DNA of 64,000 bases, from contig NZ_KB894591.1 of assembly GCF_000374545.1 (NCBI RefSeq), forward strand, positions 58,116-122,115, in the 5' to 3' direction. Within the stretch, counting starts at the first letter, position 1, and each line of letters starts with the position of its first letter. This document shows positions 40,564 to 49,562 of the stretch, piece after piece. The translations under genes and the position numbers were made by a program. The notes below the pieces were generated by a model, which saw only the letters and a list, made by a program, of their open reading frames with translations, was not told where the DNA came from and ran no database searches. The DNA is from Anaeromusa acidaminophila DSM 3853 (GTDB taxonomy: Bacteria; Bacillota; Negativicutes; Anaeromusales; Anaeromusaceae).

Positions 40564-42480
40564 CTACGGAGTCTGTTCCTGCAGCAAATTACCATTAACA
40601 TAGATTTGCACCTTCATAGAGCCGCTTCCCTCTACGGTTTTCTCAACCCGGTCTCCCGGTTTATGCACGCTTTCGTATACAATGCGCCGACCGCCGCTAT
40701 CTGTTACCGCAATTTGTACGGCTTGTCGCTGCGGCCCGCTAGGCACGGTAAACTGCACGGCGCTACGATGGCTGCCTCCCCCGCTTCGTCCTAATGTTAC
40801 ATCAATATAACTTCCCTCAGAAGTCTCGCTTCCAGGAGCCGGATTTTGCGATGTAATGACTCCGGAAGAGCCGCTTTCTTCAGCTACTTTACCTAAAGAT
40901 AATTTAAGGGCGCTCAGCTTCGCCGTAGCATCAGGAACGGAAAGTCCTCGAATATCCGGCACGCTGATTTTCTTTTTATCATCGCCTTTGCTAACTACAA
41001 TATCCACAGGCGTATTTTTGGCTACCTGCGCCGGCGGACGCGGATTTTGCGAAACAACCGAGCCAGCCGGCACATCATTACTGGCTTGTTCGGTGATACG
41101 CCCTACTACAAGGCCGGCATTGCGAAGCTGCAGCTCGGCGTCGCTGCGGGATAAACCTCTCAAATCAGGAACAATGGCCATATCACCGCCTTTGCTGACA
41201 AGAAGAGTAACCATGCGCTGTTCTTTAACAACCGCTCCCGCCTCCGGATACTGCGAAATGACTTGTCCCGGAGGAACCTTAGGATCGTACGATTCAGAAA
41301 TGCTGACGCGGAGATTCAAATTCAAAAGAGCGTTCTTCGCTACATCCGCTTGTTGTCCAACTACACTAGGAACAGTAACTTCGCTGCTGCTCCAGAATTT
41401 CCCGTAAGCCATAAAAGCTCCCGTACCAAAGCCAATCAACAGCAGCATCACCAGCGCAAAAATCAGATAGGGCGTTCGCTTCTTATTCGGCGGTTTGCCC
41501 GACGCTTCCGCAAAACCGCGCTTCAATCGCATCGTCTCATTCCGATGCAAGGCGCCCAAATCTTGTTTAATGGTGGCAGAACGATCCTGCGGCCCCTGCC
41601 AGTCCATCGGCGTCAGCAGTTGAGTAGCAAATTCATCGGCAGGACGATCTCCGTCCCGTTCCAAAAGCCCTAAGGCCAGCCGTAAGTCAGCCAGCATATG
41701 ACCGGCGCTTTGGTAGCGTTCCGATGGCACTTTGCGCAAAGCCTTCAGAACAATGGCTTCCACCATGGGAGGCAAGTCTTCGCGACGCAAGCCCGGAGAA
41801 TCCGGCTCCTGCTGCAAATGCTGCAAGGCGATGGCTACTGGCGATTCTCCTTGAAAAGGCAGGGTGCCTGTAAGCATTTCATATAAAACAACGCCCAAGG
41901 AATAAATATCCGACTGCGCACTGACCGGCAGCCCTTTTGCCTGCTCCGGCGAAAAGTAATGTACCGAACCAAATACCGTCCCGGTATGGCTCATCGTTGT
42001 CGAAGTGACCGCACGAGCAATGCCAAAATCCGTCACCTTTACTCGGCCGCCCGGCTGAAGCAAAATATTATGCGGCTTAATATCACAGTGTACCAATTGA
42101 TGTTGATGGGCGTGATCAAGAGCTTCGGCAATATTGGACGCCACTTGCAGCGCTTGCGCTAACGGCAGCGGCGCATGCTGCTGAATTTCTTCTTTCAGCG
42201 TTCCGCCTGAAACGTATTCCATAACAATATAATGAGTATCTTGGTCGCATCCCACATCATACATATTGACGATGTTTGGATGGGACAGTTTGGCCGCCGC
42301 CTGCGCTTCCCTGCGAAAGCGGCTGATAAATTCCTGATCATGAGTAAATTGCTGATGCAGCACCTTGACAGCAACCGGACGTTCCAAAAGATCGTCCTGA
42401 GCGCGGTAGACTGTAGCCATGCCGCCGCCGCCAATTTTCTCCAACAGTTTATAACGATGAGCCAGTATGCGGTTCACCAT
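40564..42480 (-). CDS. prkC: PASTA-domain Ser/Thr protein kinase (PrkC/StkP type)
   Basis: Membrane kinase sensing peptidoglycan or lipid II. Kinase domain (about 8-270): GGGGMATVY loop, VAVKVL lysine (K39), HCDIKPHNILL catalytic loop, TDFGIARAV, and APE-like FSPEQAKG. A transmembrane helix (about 345-365, FALVMLLLIGFGTGAFMAYG) leads to three extracellular PASTA repeats beginning VTVPSVVGQ, AIVPDLRGLS and ISVPDIRGLS, and a short C-terminal domain. 638 residues. It lies next to its presumed partner phosphatase, SEDS protein and PBP. Confidence 0.96.
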   Translation of the reverse strand: MVNRILAHRYKLLEKIGGGGMATVYRAQDDLLERPVAVKVLHQQFTHDQEFISRFRREAQAAAKLSHPNIVNMYDVGCDQDTHYIVMEYVSGGTLKEEIQQHAPLPLAQALQVASNIAEALDHAHQHQLVHCDIKPHNILLQPGGRVKVTDFGIARAVTSTTMSHTGTVFGSVHYFSPEQAKGLPVSAQSDIYSLGVVLYEMLTGTLPFQGESPVAIALQHLQQEPDSPGLRREDLPPMVEAIVLKALRKVPSERYQSAGHMLADLRLALGLLERDGDRPADEFATQLLTPMDWQGPQDRSATIKQDLGALHRNETMRLKRGFAEASGKPPNKKRTPYLIFALVMLLLIGFGTGAFMAYGKFWSSSEVTVPSVVGQQADVAKNALLNLNLRVSISESYDPKVPPGQVISQYPEAGAVVKEQRMVTLLVSKGGDMAIVPDLRGLSRSDAELQLRNAGLVVGRITEQASNDVPAGSVVSQNPRPPAQVAKNTPVDIVVSKGDDKKKISVPDIRGLSVPDATAKLSALKLSLGKVAEESGSSGVITSQNPAPGSETSEGSYIDVTLGRSGGGSHRSAVQFTVPSGPQRQAVQIAVTDSGGRRIVYESVHKPGDRVEKTVEGSGSMKVQIYVNGNLLQEQTP

Positions 42481-42495
42481 TGAAGCTCCACCTCC

Positions 42496-43908
42496 TTAGC
42501 GAAATGCAGCGCGAAATACTTGTCGCGCTATCGGTGCAGCAACAGCGCCGCCGCTGCCGCCGTTTTCTACGATTACAGCAATGGCCACGGTTCTTTTGCC
42601 TTCTTGGGCAAAACCCATAAACCATGCATGCGGTTTTCCATGAGGGTTTTCAGCCGTACCCGTCTTGCCGCCTACAACCAGGCCGCTAACAGCCGCTGCG
42701 CCGCCGGTTCCGTCTTGAACCGTCAGCAGCATCATCCGCCGCACTTCCTCCGCAGCTGCGCGCTGTTCTAGCGTCAGCCAAACCTTGTCTGTAACAAAAG
42801 ACAGGGGCAAGCCATTGCGTGCAATAATCTGCGATAGCAGCCGCGGCTGCGGCAGTAATCCCTGGTTGCTGTAACCAGCGGCCAGCATAGCCATCCGCAG
42901 CGGCGTTACTACCAAATCGCCTTGACCGATCCCGGTCTGCGCCAGTTCTCCAGGCGTCAATTGTGAGAAATTCGGCGTCCTTGGCGCATTTTCCTCTAAT
43001 GAGCCCCCGAGAGGCCTCAAAAAGCCCTGATGCTCCAATGCCTGACGCATACCGTCACGCCCTAATGATAGAGCCAGAGAACCAAAGGCTACATTACAAG
43101 ACTCCGCCATCGCTTGGCGCAACGTTAATTTACCATGCGCTTTGCCATTGGCTTCGGTCATTTCGTAATCGCTGCCAATTCGCAAATGACCATCGCATTG
43201 AAACGTCGTATTGGCTGTAGCCTTGCCGGAAGCCAACGCCTCGTAAGCGGTGACGGTTTTAAAAATCGATCCGGGCGGATATTGTCCATACTGAGCCCGA
43301 TTTAAAAGCGGCGTCTCTTCTTGATTTTGCAGCGAACTCCATTGTGCATCCAGTCGATTCGGATTATAGGCAGGTCGGCTGACCATAACAAGGATTTCAC
43401 CGCTCTGAGCATCTAGCAACACCACGCTGCCCCGACGATTGCCCAAAGCTTCATAAGCCGCTTCCTGCAAACGGGCGTCCACTGTTAAACGCACATCATT
43501 CCCCAGCGCCCCGCCGTGCTGCATAGCTTTTAAAAGACCTTCCCAACGACGATCAGACGTCATATGCCCTGACAGCTCGTTGGCATACTGTAGTTCCGCC
43601 CCGCTTTGTCCATAGCGCGGATGCGTATAGCCGACTGCATGGGCCGTAACCGCGCCATAAGGGTAATACCGGTACCAAGAGCCGTCATCCTGACGCCTTG
43701 ATTCCGCCAGAACTTCACCGTGACGGTCCAGAATACGTCCGCGTTCCTCCAACTGAGTTTCACCGCCGCGGCGGTTTAAAGGATGTGCGGATAATTCATC
43801 CGCCTGAAACAACTGCACATAAGCCAAGCGCCCTAAAAGCAGCAAAAACAAAAAAAACAAAAAGAAAAACGTATTACGGATCATTCGAAACAAATCATCA
43901 TTCATCAT
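42496..43908 (-). CDS. Penicillin-binding protein, class B transpeptidase (PbpA/FtsI-like)
   Basis: 470 residues. An N-terminal membrane anchor (NTFFFLFFLFLLLLGRLAYV), then a pedestal and the transpeptidase domain. Active-site motifs: SIFK (Ser of SxxK in YPPGSIFKTVTA), SCN (AESCNVAFGSLAL) and KTGT (GGKTGTAENP). It is short like actinobacterial PbpA. It lies 3' of the SEDS gene and overlaps it, the usual pairing of polymerase and transpeptidase in septal or elongation wall synthesis. Which of the two it serves is not clear. Confidence 0.93.
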   Translation of the reverse strand: MMNDDLFRMIRNTFFFLFFLFLLLLGRLAYVQLFQADELSAHPLNRRGGETQLEERGRILDRHGEVLAESRRQDDGSWYRYYPYGAVTAHAVGYTHPRYGQSGAELQYANELSGHMTSDRRWEGLLKAMQHGGALGNDVRLTVDARLQEAAYEALGNRRGSVVLLDAQSGEILVMVSRPAYNPNRLDAQWSSLQNQEETPLLNRAQYGQYPPGSIFKTVTAYEALASGKATANTTFQCDGHLRIGSDYEMTEANGKAHGKLTLRQAMAESCNVAFGSLALSLGRDGMRQALEHQGFLRPLGGSLEENAPRTPNFSQLTPGELAQTGIGQGDLVVTPLRMAMLAAGYSNQGLLPQPRLLSQIIARNGLPLSFVTDKVWLTLEQRAAAEEVRRMMLLTVQDGTGGAAAVSGLVVGGKTGTAENPHGKPHAWFMGFAQEGKRTVAIAVIVENGGSGGAVAAPIARQVFRAAFR

Positions 43909-45160
43909 GATTGCCGCTCCTTTCCGATAGAGCGGCCAAAATGCCTAAAAGCAAAAAATTAGAAACCATGGAACTGCCGCCATAGCTTAAAAAAGGCAGC
44001 GTTATTCCTGTAAGCGGAAATGCCTTGATAACACCGGCTAAAATGAGCAGCACCTGTATGGCCATATTGAAAGCTAAGCCGCCTCCCAAGAGCAGCACAA
44101 AAGGCTCTCTTGAGCCGCGCACCGTCCAAAAAGCTCGAAAAATCAGCAACAGATAGACGCACAACACGCCTCCAGCGCCAACCAAGCCCCATTCTTCGCC
44201 AATAGCGGCAAAAATAAAGTCGGTATGCACTTCGGGAATCATCGCGGGATAGCCCAGAAAAAGACCGGTTCCCAAAATGTGTCCCCACCCTAAGGCAAAC
44301 AAGGATTGCACAATCTGATACCCGCGCCCGGTCGCATCCGCCCAAGGATCCAGCCAAATATCCACCCTCGTCTGAATGTGCTCGTAAAAAGTATAGCAGG
44401 CGACCGAGCCTAGCAGGAACAAAGCAAAACCCACTATTAACCAGTCCCATTTGCCGCTGGCCCAATATAACATAACTAAAGCAATGCTGTAATAGAGCAA
44501 GGCTGATCCTAAATCGCGTTCCACCACCAGCACCAGCATGGACATCAGCCATACGCAAAGCACAGGCGCAATAAAACGTCCCCTTGGCAAACGAAAGGGA
44601 CCGATGCGAACGAAGTCTTGGCAAAGCAGTTCACGCCGTTCCGATAAATACGCGGCAAAAAAGATAATTAAAAACAATCTGGCAAACTCTGCCGGTTGAA
44701 ATCGAATGGGTCCCAAAACCACCCAACTGCGATGCCCGTTGATATCCACGCCGAAAATCACCGCAGATACCAGTAAAACCACGCCGATCAGACCGCAGGT
44801 ATATTTGTAGCGCTTCCATATATGAATCTTTTGAAAGCTATAACGCGCCAGAAAAAACGCCGCCAGCCCGCAGCCAATCCAGACGGCTTGAGAAGTAACT
44901 AAGACTGGCTTAAGACGGCCTAATAAAATCAAGCCCATCGAGCATAAAAATGCAGGAAAGACAAGATACAACGCTTCCCAGTAGCGCAAGAAACGCTGGG
45001 AAAGAAAAAAAGCGCCTGATACCGCTACACCGAGCCCCAGCAATTGCGGCAGCTTTGTTTTACCGTCTGGCCAGTATAGGCTGAGCAGAAGAAAACCGCA
45101 AAGTAAGAATAGAGCATTGAGTAGCAACAACCGGCTTTCGGCCTCCATTAATCGCTTCAT
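43898..45160 (-). CDS. FtsW/RodA/SpoVE family SEDS glycosyltransferase
   Basis: Polytopic peptidoglycan polymerase, 420 residues. About ten membrane segments. Family marks: NGHRSWVVLGPIRFQPAEFA (the catalytic loop and aromatic motif), VERDLGSALLYYSIALVML, YQIVQSLFALGWGHILGTGL, PEVHTDFIFAAIGEEWGLVG and LTGITLPFLSYGGSSMVSNF. Works with the PBP encoded just 3'. The start ATG overlaps the stp stop; the ribosome-binding site is weak, so translation is probably coupled. Confidence 0.93.
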   Translation of the reverse strand: MKRLMEAESRLLLLNALFLLCGFLLLSLYWPDGKTKLPQLLGLGVAVSGAFFLSQRFLRYWEALYLVFPAFLCSMGLILLGRLKPVLVTSQAVWIGCGLAAFFLARYSFQKIHIWKRYKYTCGLIGVVLLVSAVIFGVDINGHRSWVVLGPIRFQPAEFARLFLIIFFAAYLSERRELLCQDFVRIGPFRLPRGRFIAPVLCVWLMSMLVLVVERDLGSALLYYSIALVMLYWASGKWDWLIVGFALFLLGSVACYTFYEHIQTRVDIWLDPWADATGRGYQIVQSLFALGWGHILGTGLFLGYPAMIPEVHTDFIFAAIGEEWGLVGAGGVLCVYLLLIFRAFWTVRGSREPFVLLLGGGLAFNMAIQVLLILAGVIKAFPLTGITLPFLSYGGSSMVSNFLLLGILAALSERSGNHDE

Positions 45161-45885
45161 GACGCATCAACCTGTCCGACTTCCACTAAAATAGCGCTGA
45201 TGTTGTCATGGCCGCCCGCATGGTTGGCCGCGGCGATCATTCGATCCACGAGAGTTTTTAAGGGTTCATGTTTATGTTCTATCAGCAATTGCTGCAGCTG
45301 CTTCTCATCAACTAAGCCGCTGAGACCGTCGCTGCATAGAAGCAGGTAGTCGCCTTCTTGCAACTCCAGCACACCTACATCGGCTTCAATTTTTTCCTGT
45401 GTTCCCAATGCCTTGGTCAGGACATTACGACGCGGATGATGTCTCGCTTCTTCAGCGCTGATGCTGCCGGCGCGTACCAGCTCCCAGACCAAGGAATGAT
45501 CGGTCGTGATTTGCTGCAGTTGTTCCGCCCGATACAGATATAGACGGCTGTCTCCTATATGAAGCCAGTAAGCATGAACTCCCTCTAAATAGACAGCGCT
45601 CAGCGTCGTACCCATGCCAGCCAGCCGTTCACGCTTGCGCGCTTCTTGATACACTGCTTCATTCGCGGCGCAAGCGGCGGCAGTCAGTTTATCCGGCCAA
45701 GAGTTATTTCCTTGATCTTGATTCAAAAATTCTTGAAACGAATTCAACGCCAGTTGGCTGGCGATTTCTCCCGCCGCATGTCCCCCCATGCCGTCGGCTA
45801 CGGCAAAAAGAGGAGCGCTTACCAGCAAACTGTCTTCGTTTTTTTCCCGTACAAGTCCGATATCGCTGTTGCCAAAAGCCTTCAC
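45157..45885 (-). CDS. stp: PP2C-family Ser/Thr protein phosphatase (Stp/PrpC)
   Basis: Manganese-dependent phosphatase, 242 residues, counteracting PrkC. PP2C motifs: NSDIGLVREKNEDS, FAVADGMGGHAAGEIASQLA (metal-binding Asp), HIGDSRLYLYR, LLLCSDGLSGLVD and ANHAGGHDNISAILVEVG. GTG 45885 is used: GAGGTGAG sits at the right distance and the motif begins a few residues later; the longer frame overlaps fhaB. Order fhaB-stp-SEDS-PBP-prkC. Confidence 0.94.
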   Translation of the reverse strand: MKAFGNSDIGLVREKNEDSLLVSAPLFAVADGMGGHAAGEIASQLALNSFQEFLNQDQGNNSWPDKLTAAACAANEAVYQEARKRERLAGMGTTLSAVYLEGVHAYWLHIGDSRLYLYRAEQLQQITTDHSLVWELVRAGSISAEEARHHPRRNVLTKALGTQEKIEADVGVLELQEGDYLLLCSDGLSGLVDEKQLQQLLIEHKHEPLKTLVDRMIAAANHAGGHDNISAILVEVGQVDAS

Positions 45886-45892
45886 GTCTTGC

Positions 45893-46405
45893 TCACCTCT
45901 CAAATTGGAAGACCACGGAACCAACCTGAATCCGGTCTCCTGTTTGCAATACCACATCTCCTTGTGCGGCTTGCTCGTTCACACGAGTTTGATTCGTACT
46001 GCCTAAATCAGTTAACACATAGCGTCCTTCCGGGTAACGGGTAATAGAAGAATGCTCATACGAGACAAAAGGATCATTGACAACAATATCATTATGCTCG
46101 CCTCGTCCGATGGAAAGCGACGCCCGAACAGGAAATACCGTTTGTCCAAGAAGCTGCTGTGCATCATCAACAACCCGTAATTTTGCTCCGCCGGAAAACG
46201 ATTTTTCTTTTCCAGTAGGAACACCCGCACGAAGTCTGCTGCCTCGTACCAGCTCCCCCATCAGGCGAAGCAGCCGAAATAAGAAAATTAGCAGCAAAAA
46301 AAGCAAGGCGTATTGCAGCAGCGTCGAAAATAAAGCGCCCCAAACAGACGGTTGAAACAGCGATTGCCAATCAAATTTCAGCCACGAAGGCAGATTAGCG
46401 GTCAT
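45893..46405 (-). CDS. FHA domain protein with membrane anchor (FhaB-like)
   Basis: 170 residues. The N-terminus has one hydrophobic helix (ALFSTLLQYALLFLLLIFLF); the C-terminal FHA domain (about 80-165) shows SIGRGEHNDIVVNDPFVSYE (the SxxH-type phosphothreonine site) and LTDLGSTNQTRVNEQA. It binds phospho-Thr made by PrkC. ATG 46405 follows GAGGTGG. Overlaps the fhaA-like gene by 11 bases. Confidence 0.9.
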   Translation of the reverse strand: MTANLPSWLKFDWQSLFQPSVWGALFSTLLQYALLFLLLIFLFRLLRLMGELVRGSRLRAGVPTGKEKSFSGGAKLRVVDDAQQLLGQTVFPVRASLSIGRGEHNDIVVNDPFVSYEHSSITRYPEGRYVLTDLGSTNQTRVNEQAAQGDVVLQTGDRIQVGSVVFQFER

Positions 46406-47153
46406 TGTTTTCCACCTCATAACGCAGCACCGTATGACCGATGCGAACTAAATCGTCAGGTTCCAAAACTTGCCTCATAATGCGATGGCCGTTCACAAAA
46501 GTGCCGTTAAGGCTTTTAGCGTCATAAAGAATATGACGATTATCTTCCCACTGGACATAAGCGTGCAAGCGACTGGCATTACGATCTTCCAGCGGAATTT
46601 CATTTTGCTCCCGCCGCCCCATATTAACGCGGCCATCAGCGCACAGATAGCGCTTGCCTGCGCCAGGCCCCTCATGAATGCACAAAGAAGCAAAGCTCGA
46701 AGCGTTTTTTCTAGGTGCTAGCAGCGCTTCTCCGGAAAGAGCCTGAAAGACCCTAGTGCAGCCTTCTTCCTCTTGCGCCTCTGCTTTAGGGGCTTTTTGC
46801 ACAATCACCTTAAAAATCCCGGAAGACAACGTATCAACCGAATCCAAAAAGATGGGCATGTCACGCTCAACTTCCAGGCTTCTTTCGCCAGCCTCCTCCC
46901 AAAGGCGCCTGGATAACCAGGCCGTTATCCCTTCGGGAATTGATTTCTGGGGCTTTTGCAGCTGTTCGTAATCTTCCTGGGACAATTCAATATGAATTTC
47001 TTCTAATAAAAAGCCCTGTGCCTGTTCTTCTTCCAAGCGTTTAAGCAGCGTCAGCAACAATTCAGCCGGCTGTAGTTGGCTAGCCAATTTGCGATTAAAA
47101 AAGCCTTCAATGCCAGTTTCCAAAAAACTCTCGAAACGTCGCATTAGTTTCAC
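46395..47153 (-). CDS. FHA domain protein with DUF3662-type N-terminus (FhaA-like)
   Basis: 252 residues. The N-terminal half (MRRFESFLETGIEGFFNRKL, PAELLLTLLKRLEEEQAQG) is the DUF3662/FhaA N-domain; the C-terminal FHA domain includes NMGRREQNEIPLEDRNASRL and LYDAKSLNGTFVNGHRI. In Mycobacterium, FhaA binds the MviN pseudokinase complex and PbpA and controls wall synthesis; here the role is inferred. GTG 47153 overlaps the rlmN stop, with AGGAGG upstream. Confidence 0.88.
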   Translation of the reverse strand: MKLMRRFESFLETGIEGFFNRKLASQLQPAELLLTLLKRLEEEQAQGFLLEEIHIELSQEDYEQLQKPQKSIPEGITAWLSRRLWEEAGERSLEVERDMPIFLDSVDTLSSGIFKVIVQKAPKAEAQEEEGCTRVFQALSGEALLAPRKNASSFASLCIHEGPGAGKRYLCADGRVNMGRREQNEIPLEDRNASRLHAYVQWEDNRHILYDAKSLNGTFVNGHRIMRQVLEPDDLVRIGHTVLRYEVENNDR

Positions 47154-48211
47154 GTTTCTTCCTCCTTGGCGCTTTCATTGCGATTTCGATTACGCAACTG
47201 CCCGCAGGCCGCCTGAATATCTACACCCCGTTCCCGGCGCACCGTAACGGAAATCCCTCTAGCCTGCAACACTTTCGCAAAAGCCTCGACCCGCTGCGGC
47301 GACGGCCTGGCAATTCCTCTCTCCGCTACCGCATTGACCGGAATCAAATTCACATGGCATAAGCGTCCGCGCAGTAACGCCGCTAACTCTTCCGCCTGTA
47401 GCTGCGAATCATTCCATCCTTCCATTAGTGTATACTCATAGGTTACGCGGCGCCCTGTAGCTGCCGCGTATGCGTCAGCCGCCGTCAAGAGAGCCTGCAA
47501 CGAATAGGTTCGATTCACAGGCATAATTCGCGAGCGCAGTTCATCATTGGGCGCATGCAAAGAAACCGAAAGCGTCAATGGCAGCCCTTCTTGGCGCAAC
47601 CGTTCCATCGCCGGTACGATACCGCAGGTAGAAAGAGCCATATGACGATAGCCCAATCCCAGCACTTCCGGATCATGACACAACTGCACAAAACGCAATA
47701 CTTCTTCATAATTGTGAAGGGGCTCTCCCGAACCCATAATGACAAAGCTATGCAGTCTCCCAGCTTGCATCCGATTCAACTCGCGCTGGGCAAAGAGAAC
47801 CTGCGCCAGCATTTCCGCCGCTGTCAGATTGCGCTCCAACCCGTGCAGCGTAGAGGCGCAAAACACACAGCCCATGGCGCAGCCCGCCTGTGAAGAAACG
47901 CAAAGACTATAGCCGTAAGGATGGCGCATTAGTACTGTTTCCACACGAATGCCATCGGCAAAACCCAAAAGGTATTTAAATGTTTCTCCTGCCGCATCGG
48001 CTTGTTGCGCAACAAGCTCCGGCCAGCCAATTTGCGCTTGCTCCTGTAAAAACTCGCGCTCTTTTTGTGAGATATTAGTCATCTCTGCAAATGAAGCGGC
48101 GCCTTTATTATATATCCATTCCAGAATCTGCTTACCTCTGTACTTTTTCAAGCCTAGGGAAACGGCAGCCGCTTCCGCCTGCTGCCGGGACAACCCTAAA
48201 AATGAAATCAT
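47150..48211 (-). CDS. rlmN: 23S rRNA (adenine2503-C2)-methyltransferase
   Basis: Radical SAM enzyme that makes m2A2503 in 23S rRNA and m2A37 in tRNA. The cluster motif CxxxCxxC appears in SQAGCAMGCVFCASTLHG; MGSGEPLHNYEEVLRFV, LSVSLHAPNDELRS and the C-terminal RGVDIQAACGQLRN (second catalytic Cys) are present. 353 residues from ATG 48211 (AAAGGATG upstream); overlaps rsmB by four bases. Confidence 0.96.
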   Translation of the reverse strand: MISFLGLSRQQAEAAAVSLGLKKYRGKQILEWIYNKGAASFAEMTNISQKEREFLQEQAQIGWPELVAQQADAAGETFKYLLGFADGIRVETVLMRHPYGYSLCVSSQAGCAMGCVFCASTLHGLERNLTAAEMLAQVLFAQRELNRMQAGRLHSFVIMGSGEPLHNYEEVLRFVQLCHDPEVLGLGYRHMALSTCGIVPAMERLRQEGLPLTLSVSLHAPNDELRSRIMPVNRTYSLQALLTAADAYAAATGRRVTYEYTLMEGWNDSQLQAEELAALLRGRLCHVNLIPVNAVAERGIARPSPQRVEAFAKVLQARGISVTVRRERGVDIQAACGQLRNRNRNESAKEEET

Positions 48212-49554
48212 ACCGCCACATCCTTTACCTTGCGCAGCCGGCAAAGAAAGAAACCGTCAGTACCGTCGATATGGGGCCAAAACTGCACCATCTTTTCTCC
48301 CTGTCGCGGCACAGGCAGTAACGCGCCTGCGTCTTCCAGCTCAAACTCCGGATGCTGCGCCAAAAACCATTCTATCATTTGGCGGTTTTCGGCCGGTTCC
48401 ACCGTACAGGTGCTATAAACTAAAACGCCGCCAACCTTTAGGGCGGGAGCTGCGCCTTCAAGAATTTCCCGTTGTAATATCGTCAGTTCCTTAATTTGGC
48501 CAATCTCTTTGCGCCAACGAGCGTCCGCTCGACGACGCAGCACACCGAGTCCTGAACAAGGCGCATCCACTAACAGCCGATCCGCCTGAGCAGGCCAAGT
48601 CTTGCCAATATCCCGCGCATCCAAACAACGGGGATGAATAACCTGCAACCCCAACCGATCAGCATTGTCCTGCAATAAATCCATTTTATGAGCGTGCACA
48701 TCGCAAGCCCAAATCGTTCCTTTATTTTGCATTCGCTCGGCTAAATGCGTCGTTTTCCCGCCTGGCGCAGCACAAGCGTCAATAACGGTCTCTCCCGGCT
48801 GCGGCGTCACTACATGCGCTACCAGCATAGAGCTTTCATCCTGCACCTGGTATAATCCTTCACGAAAGGAAGCCAAGGATGTTAGAGGCGGCGCCTCTAA
48901 CAATAGCAGCCCTTCCGGCGCTAGCGCAGACGGTTCACAGCGCACCCCTTCCGCTGCCAAACGCGTTTGCAGCGCCTCGCGGCTGATGCGTTGCAGATTG
49001 GTTCGTACAGAAAGAGGCGGCGGCTGGTTATTAAAACGACAAAGCGCTTCCGTGGCTTCAAAGCCCAACTGCCCCAACCAGCGCTCCACTAGCCAGCGCG
49101 GATGCAGATGCCGCAATGACAGATATCCTGCCGCATCATCCGCCGCTTCGGGATACGCTATTTTTTCCGGCTGCCGCAGCAAAGACCGCAATACGCCATT
49201 GACAAAGCGGGCCACGCCAATATGGCCATTCCGTTTTGCCAGCTCTACCGCCTCATTACAGGCGGCCGAGGGAGGTATGCGGTCTAAAAATAACAGTTGG
49301 TATACGCTCATGCGTAAAATATCCCGGATAACCGGAGTTAGCTTGCTCAAAGGACGATTCAAAAAATGACTCAACGCCCAATCTAAGGTTCCCTGGGCTT
49401 TCAACGTTCCATATACAAGTTCTGTCACAAGACGCCGATCCGGTCCGGACAATTCGCGCTGCTTCGCTAGTTCTTTCGCTAACGCAATATTAGCGTAAGC
49501 GCCGCGAACCGTAACGTCTTGAATTATTTTTAAAGCAACCGCTCTAGCATTCAT
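48208..49554 (-). CDS. rsmB: 16S rRNA (cytosine967-C5)-methyltransferase
   Basis: 448 residues: an N-terminal NusB-like RNA-binding domain (ALKIIQDVTVRGAYANIALA) and a C-terminal SAM-dependent NOL1/NOP2/Sun domain with VIDACAAPGGKTTHLAERM, LLVDAPCSGLGVLRRRADAR (PC catalytic Cys) and LVYSTCTVEPAENRQMIEW (TC catalytic Cys). ATG 49554 is used; a TTG 12 bases upstream overlaps the neighbour. Common position between fmt and rlmN. Confidence 0.95.
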   Translation of the reverse strand: MNARAVALKIIQDVTVRGAYANIALAKELAKQRELSGPDRRLVTELVYGTLKAQGTLDWALSHFLNRPLSKLTPVIRDILRMSVYQLLFLDRIPPSAACNEAVELAKRNGHIGVARFVNGVLRSLLRQPEKIAYPEAADDAAGYLSLRHLHPRWLVERWLGQLGFEATEALCRFNNQPPPLSVRTNLQRISREALQTRLAAEGVRCEPSALAPEGLLLLEAPPLTSLASFREGLYQVQDESSMLVAHVVTPQPGETVIDACAAPGGKTTHLAERMQNKGTIWACDVHAHKMDLLQDNADRLGLQVIHPRCLDARDIGKTWPAQADRLLVDAPCSGLGVLRRRADARWRKEIGQIKELTILQREILEGAAPALKVGGVLVYSTCTVEPAENRQMIEWFLAQHPEFELEDAGALLPVPRQGEKMVQFWPHIDGTDGFFLCRLRKVKDVAV

Positions 49555-49562
49555 GCTCTCTT

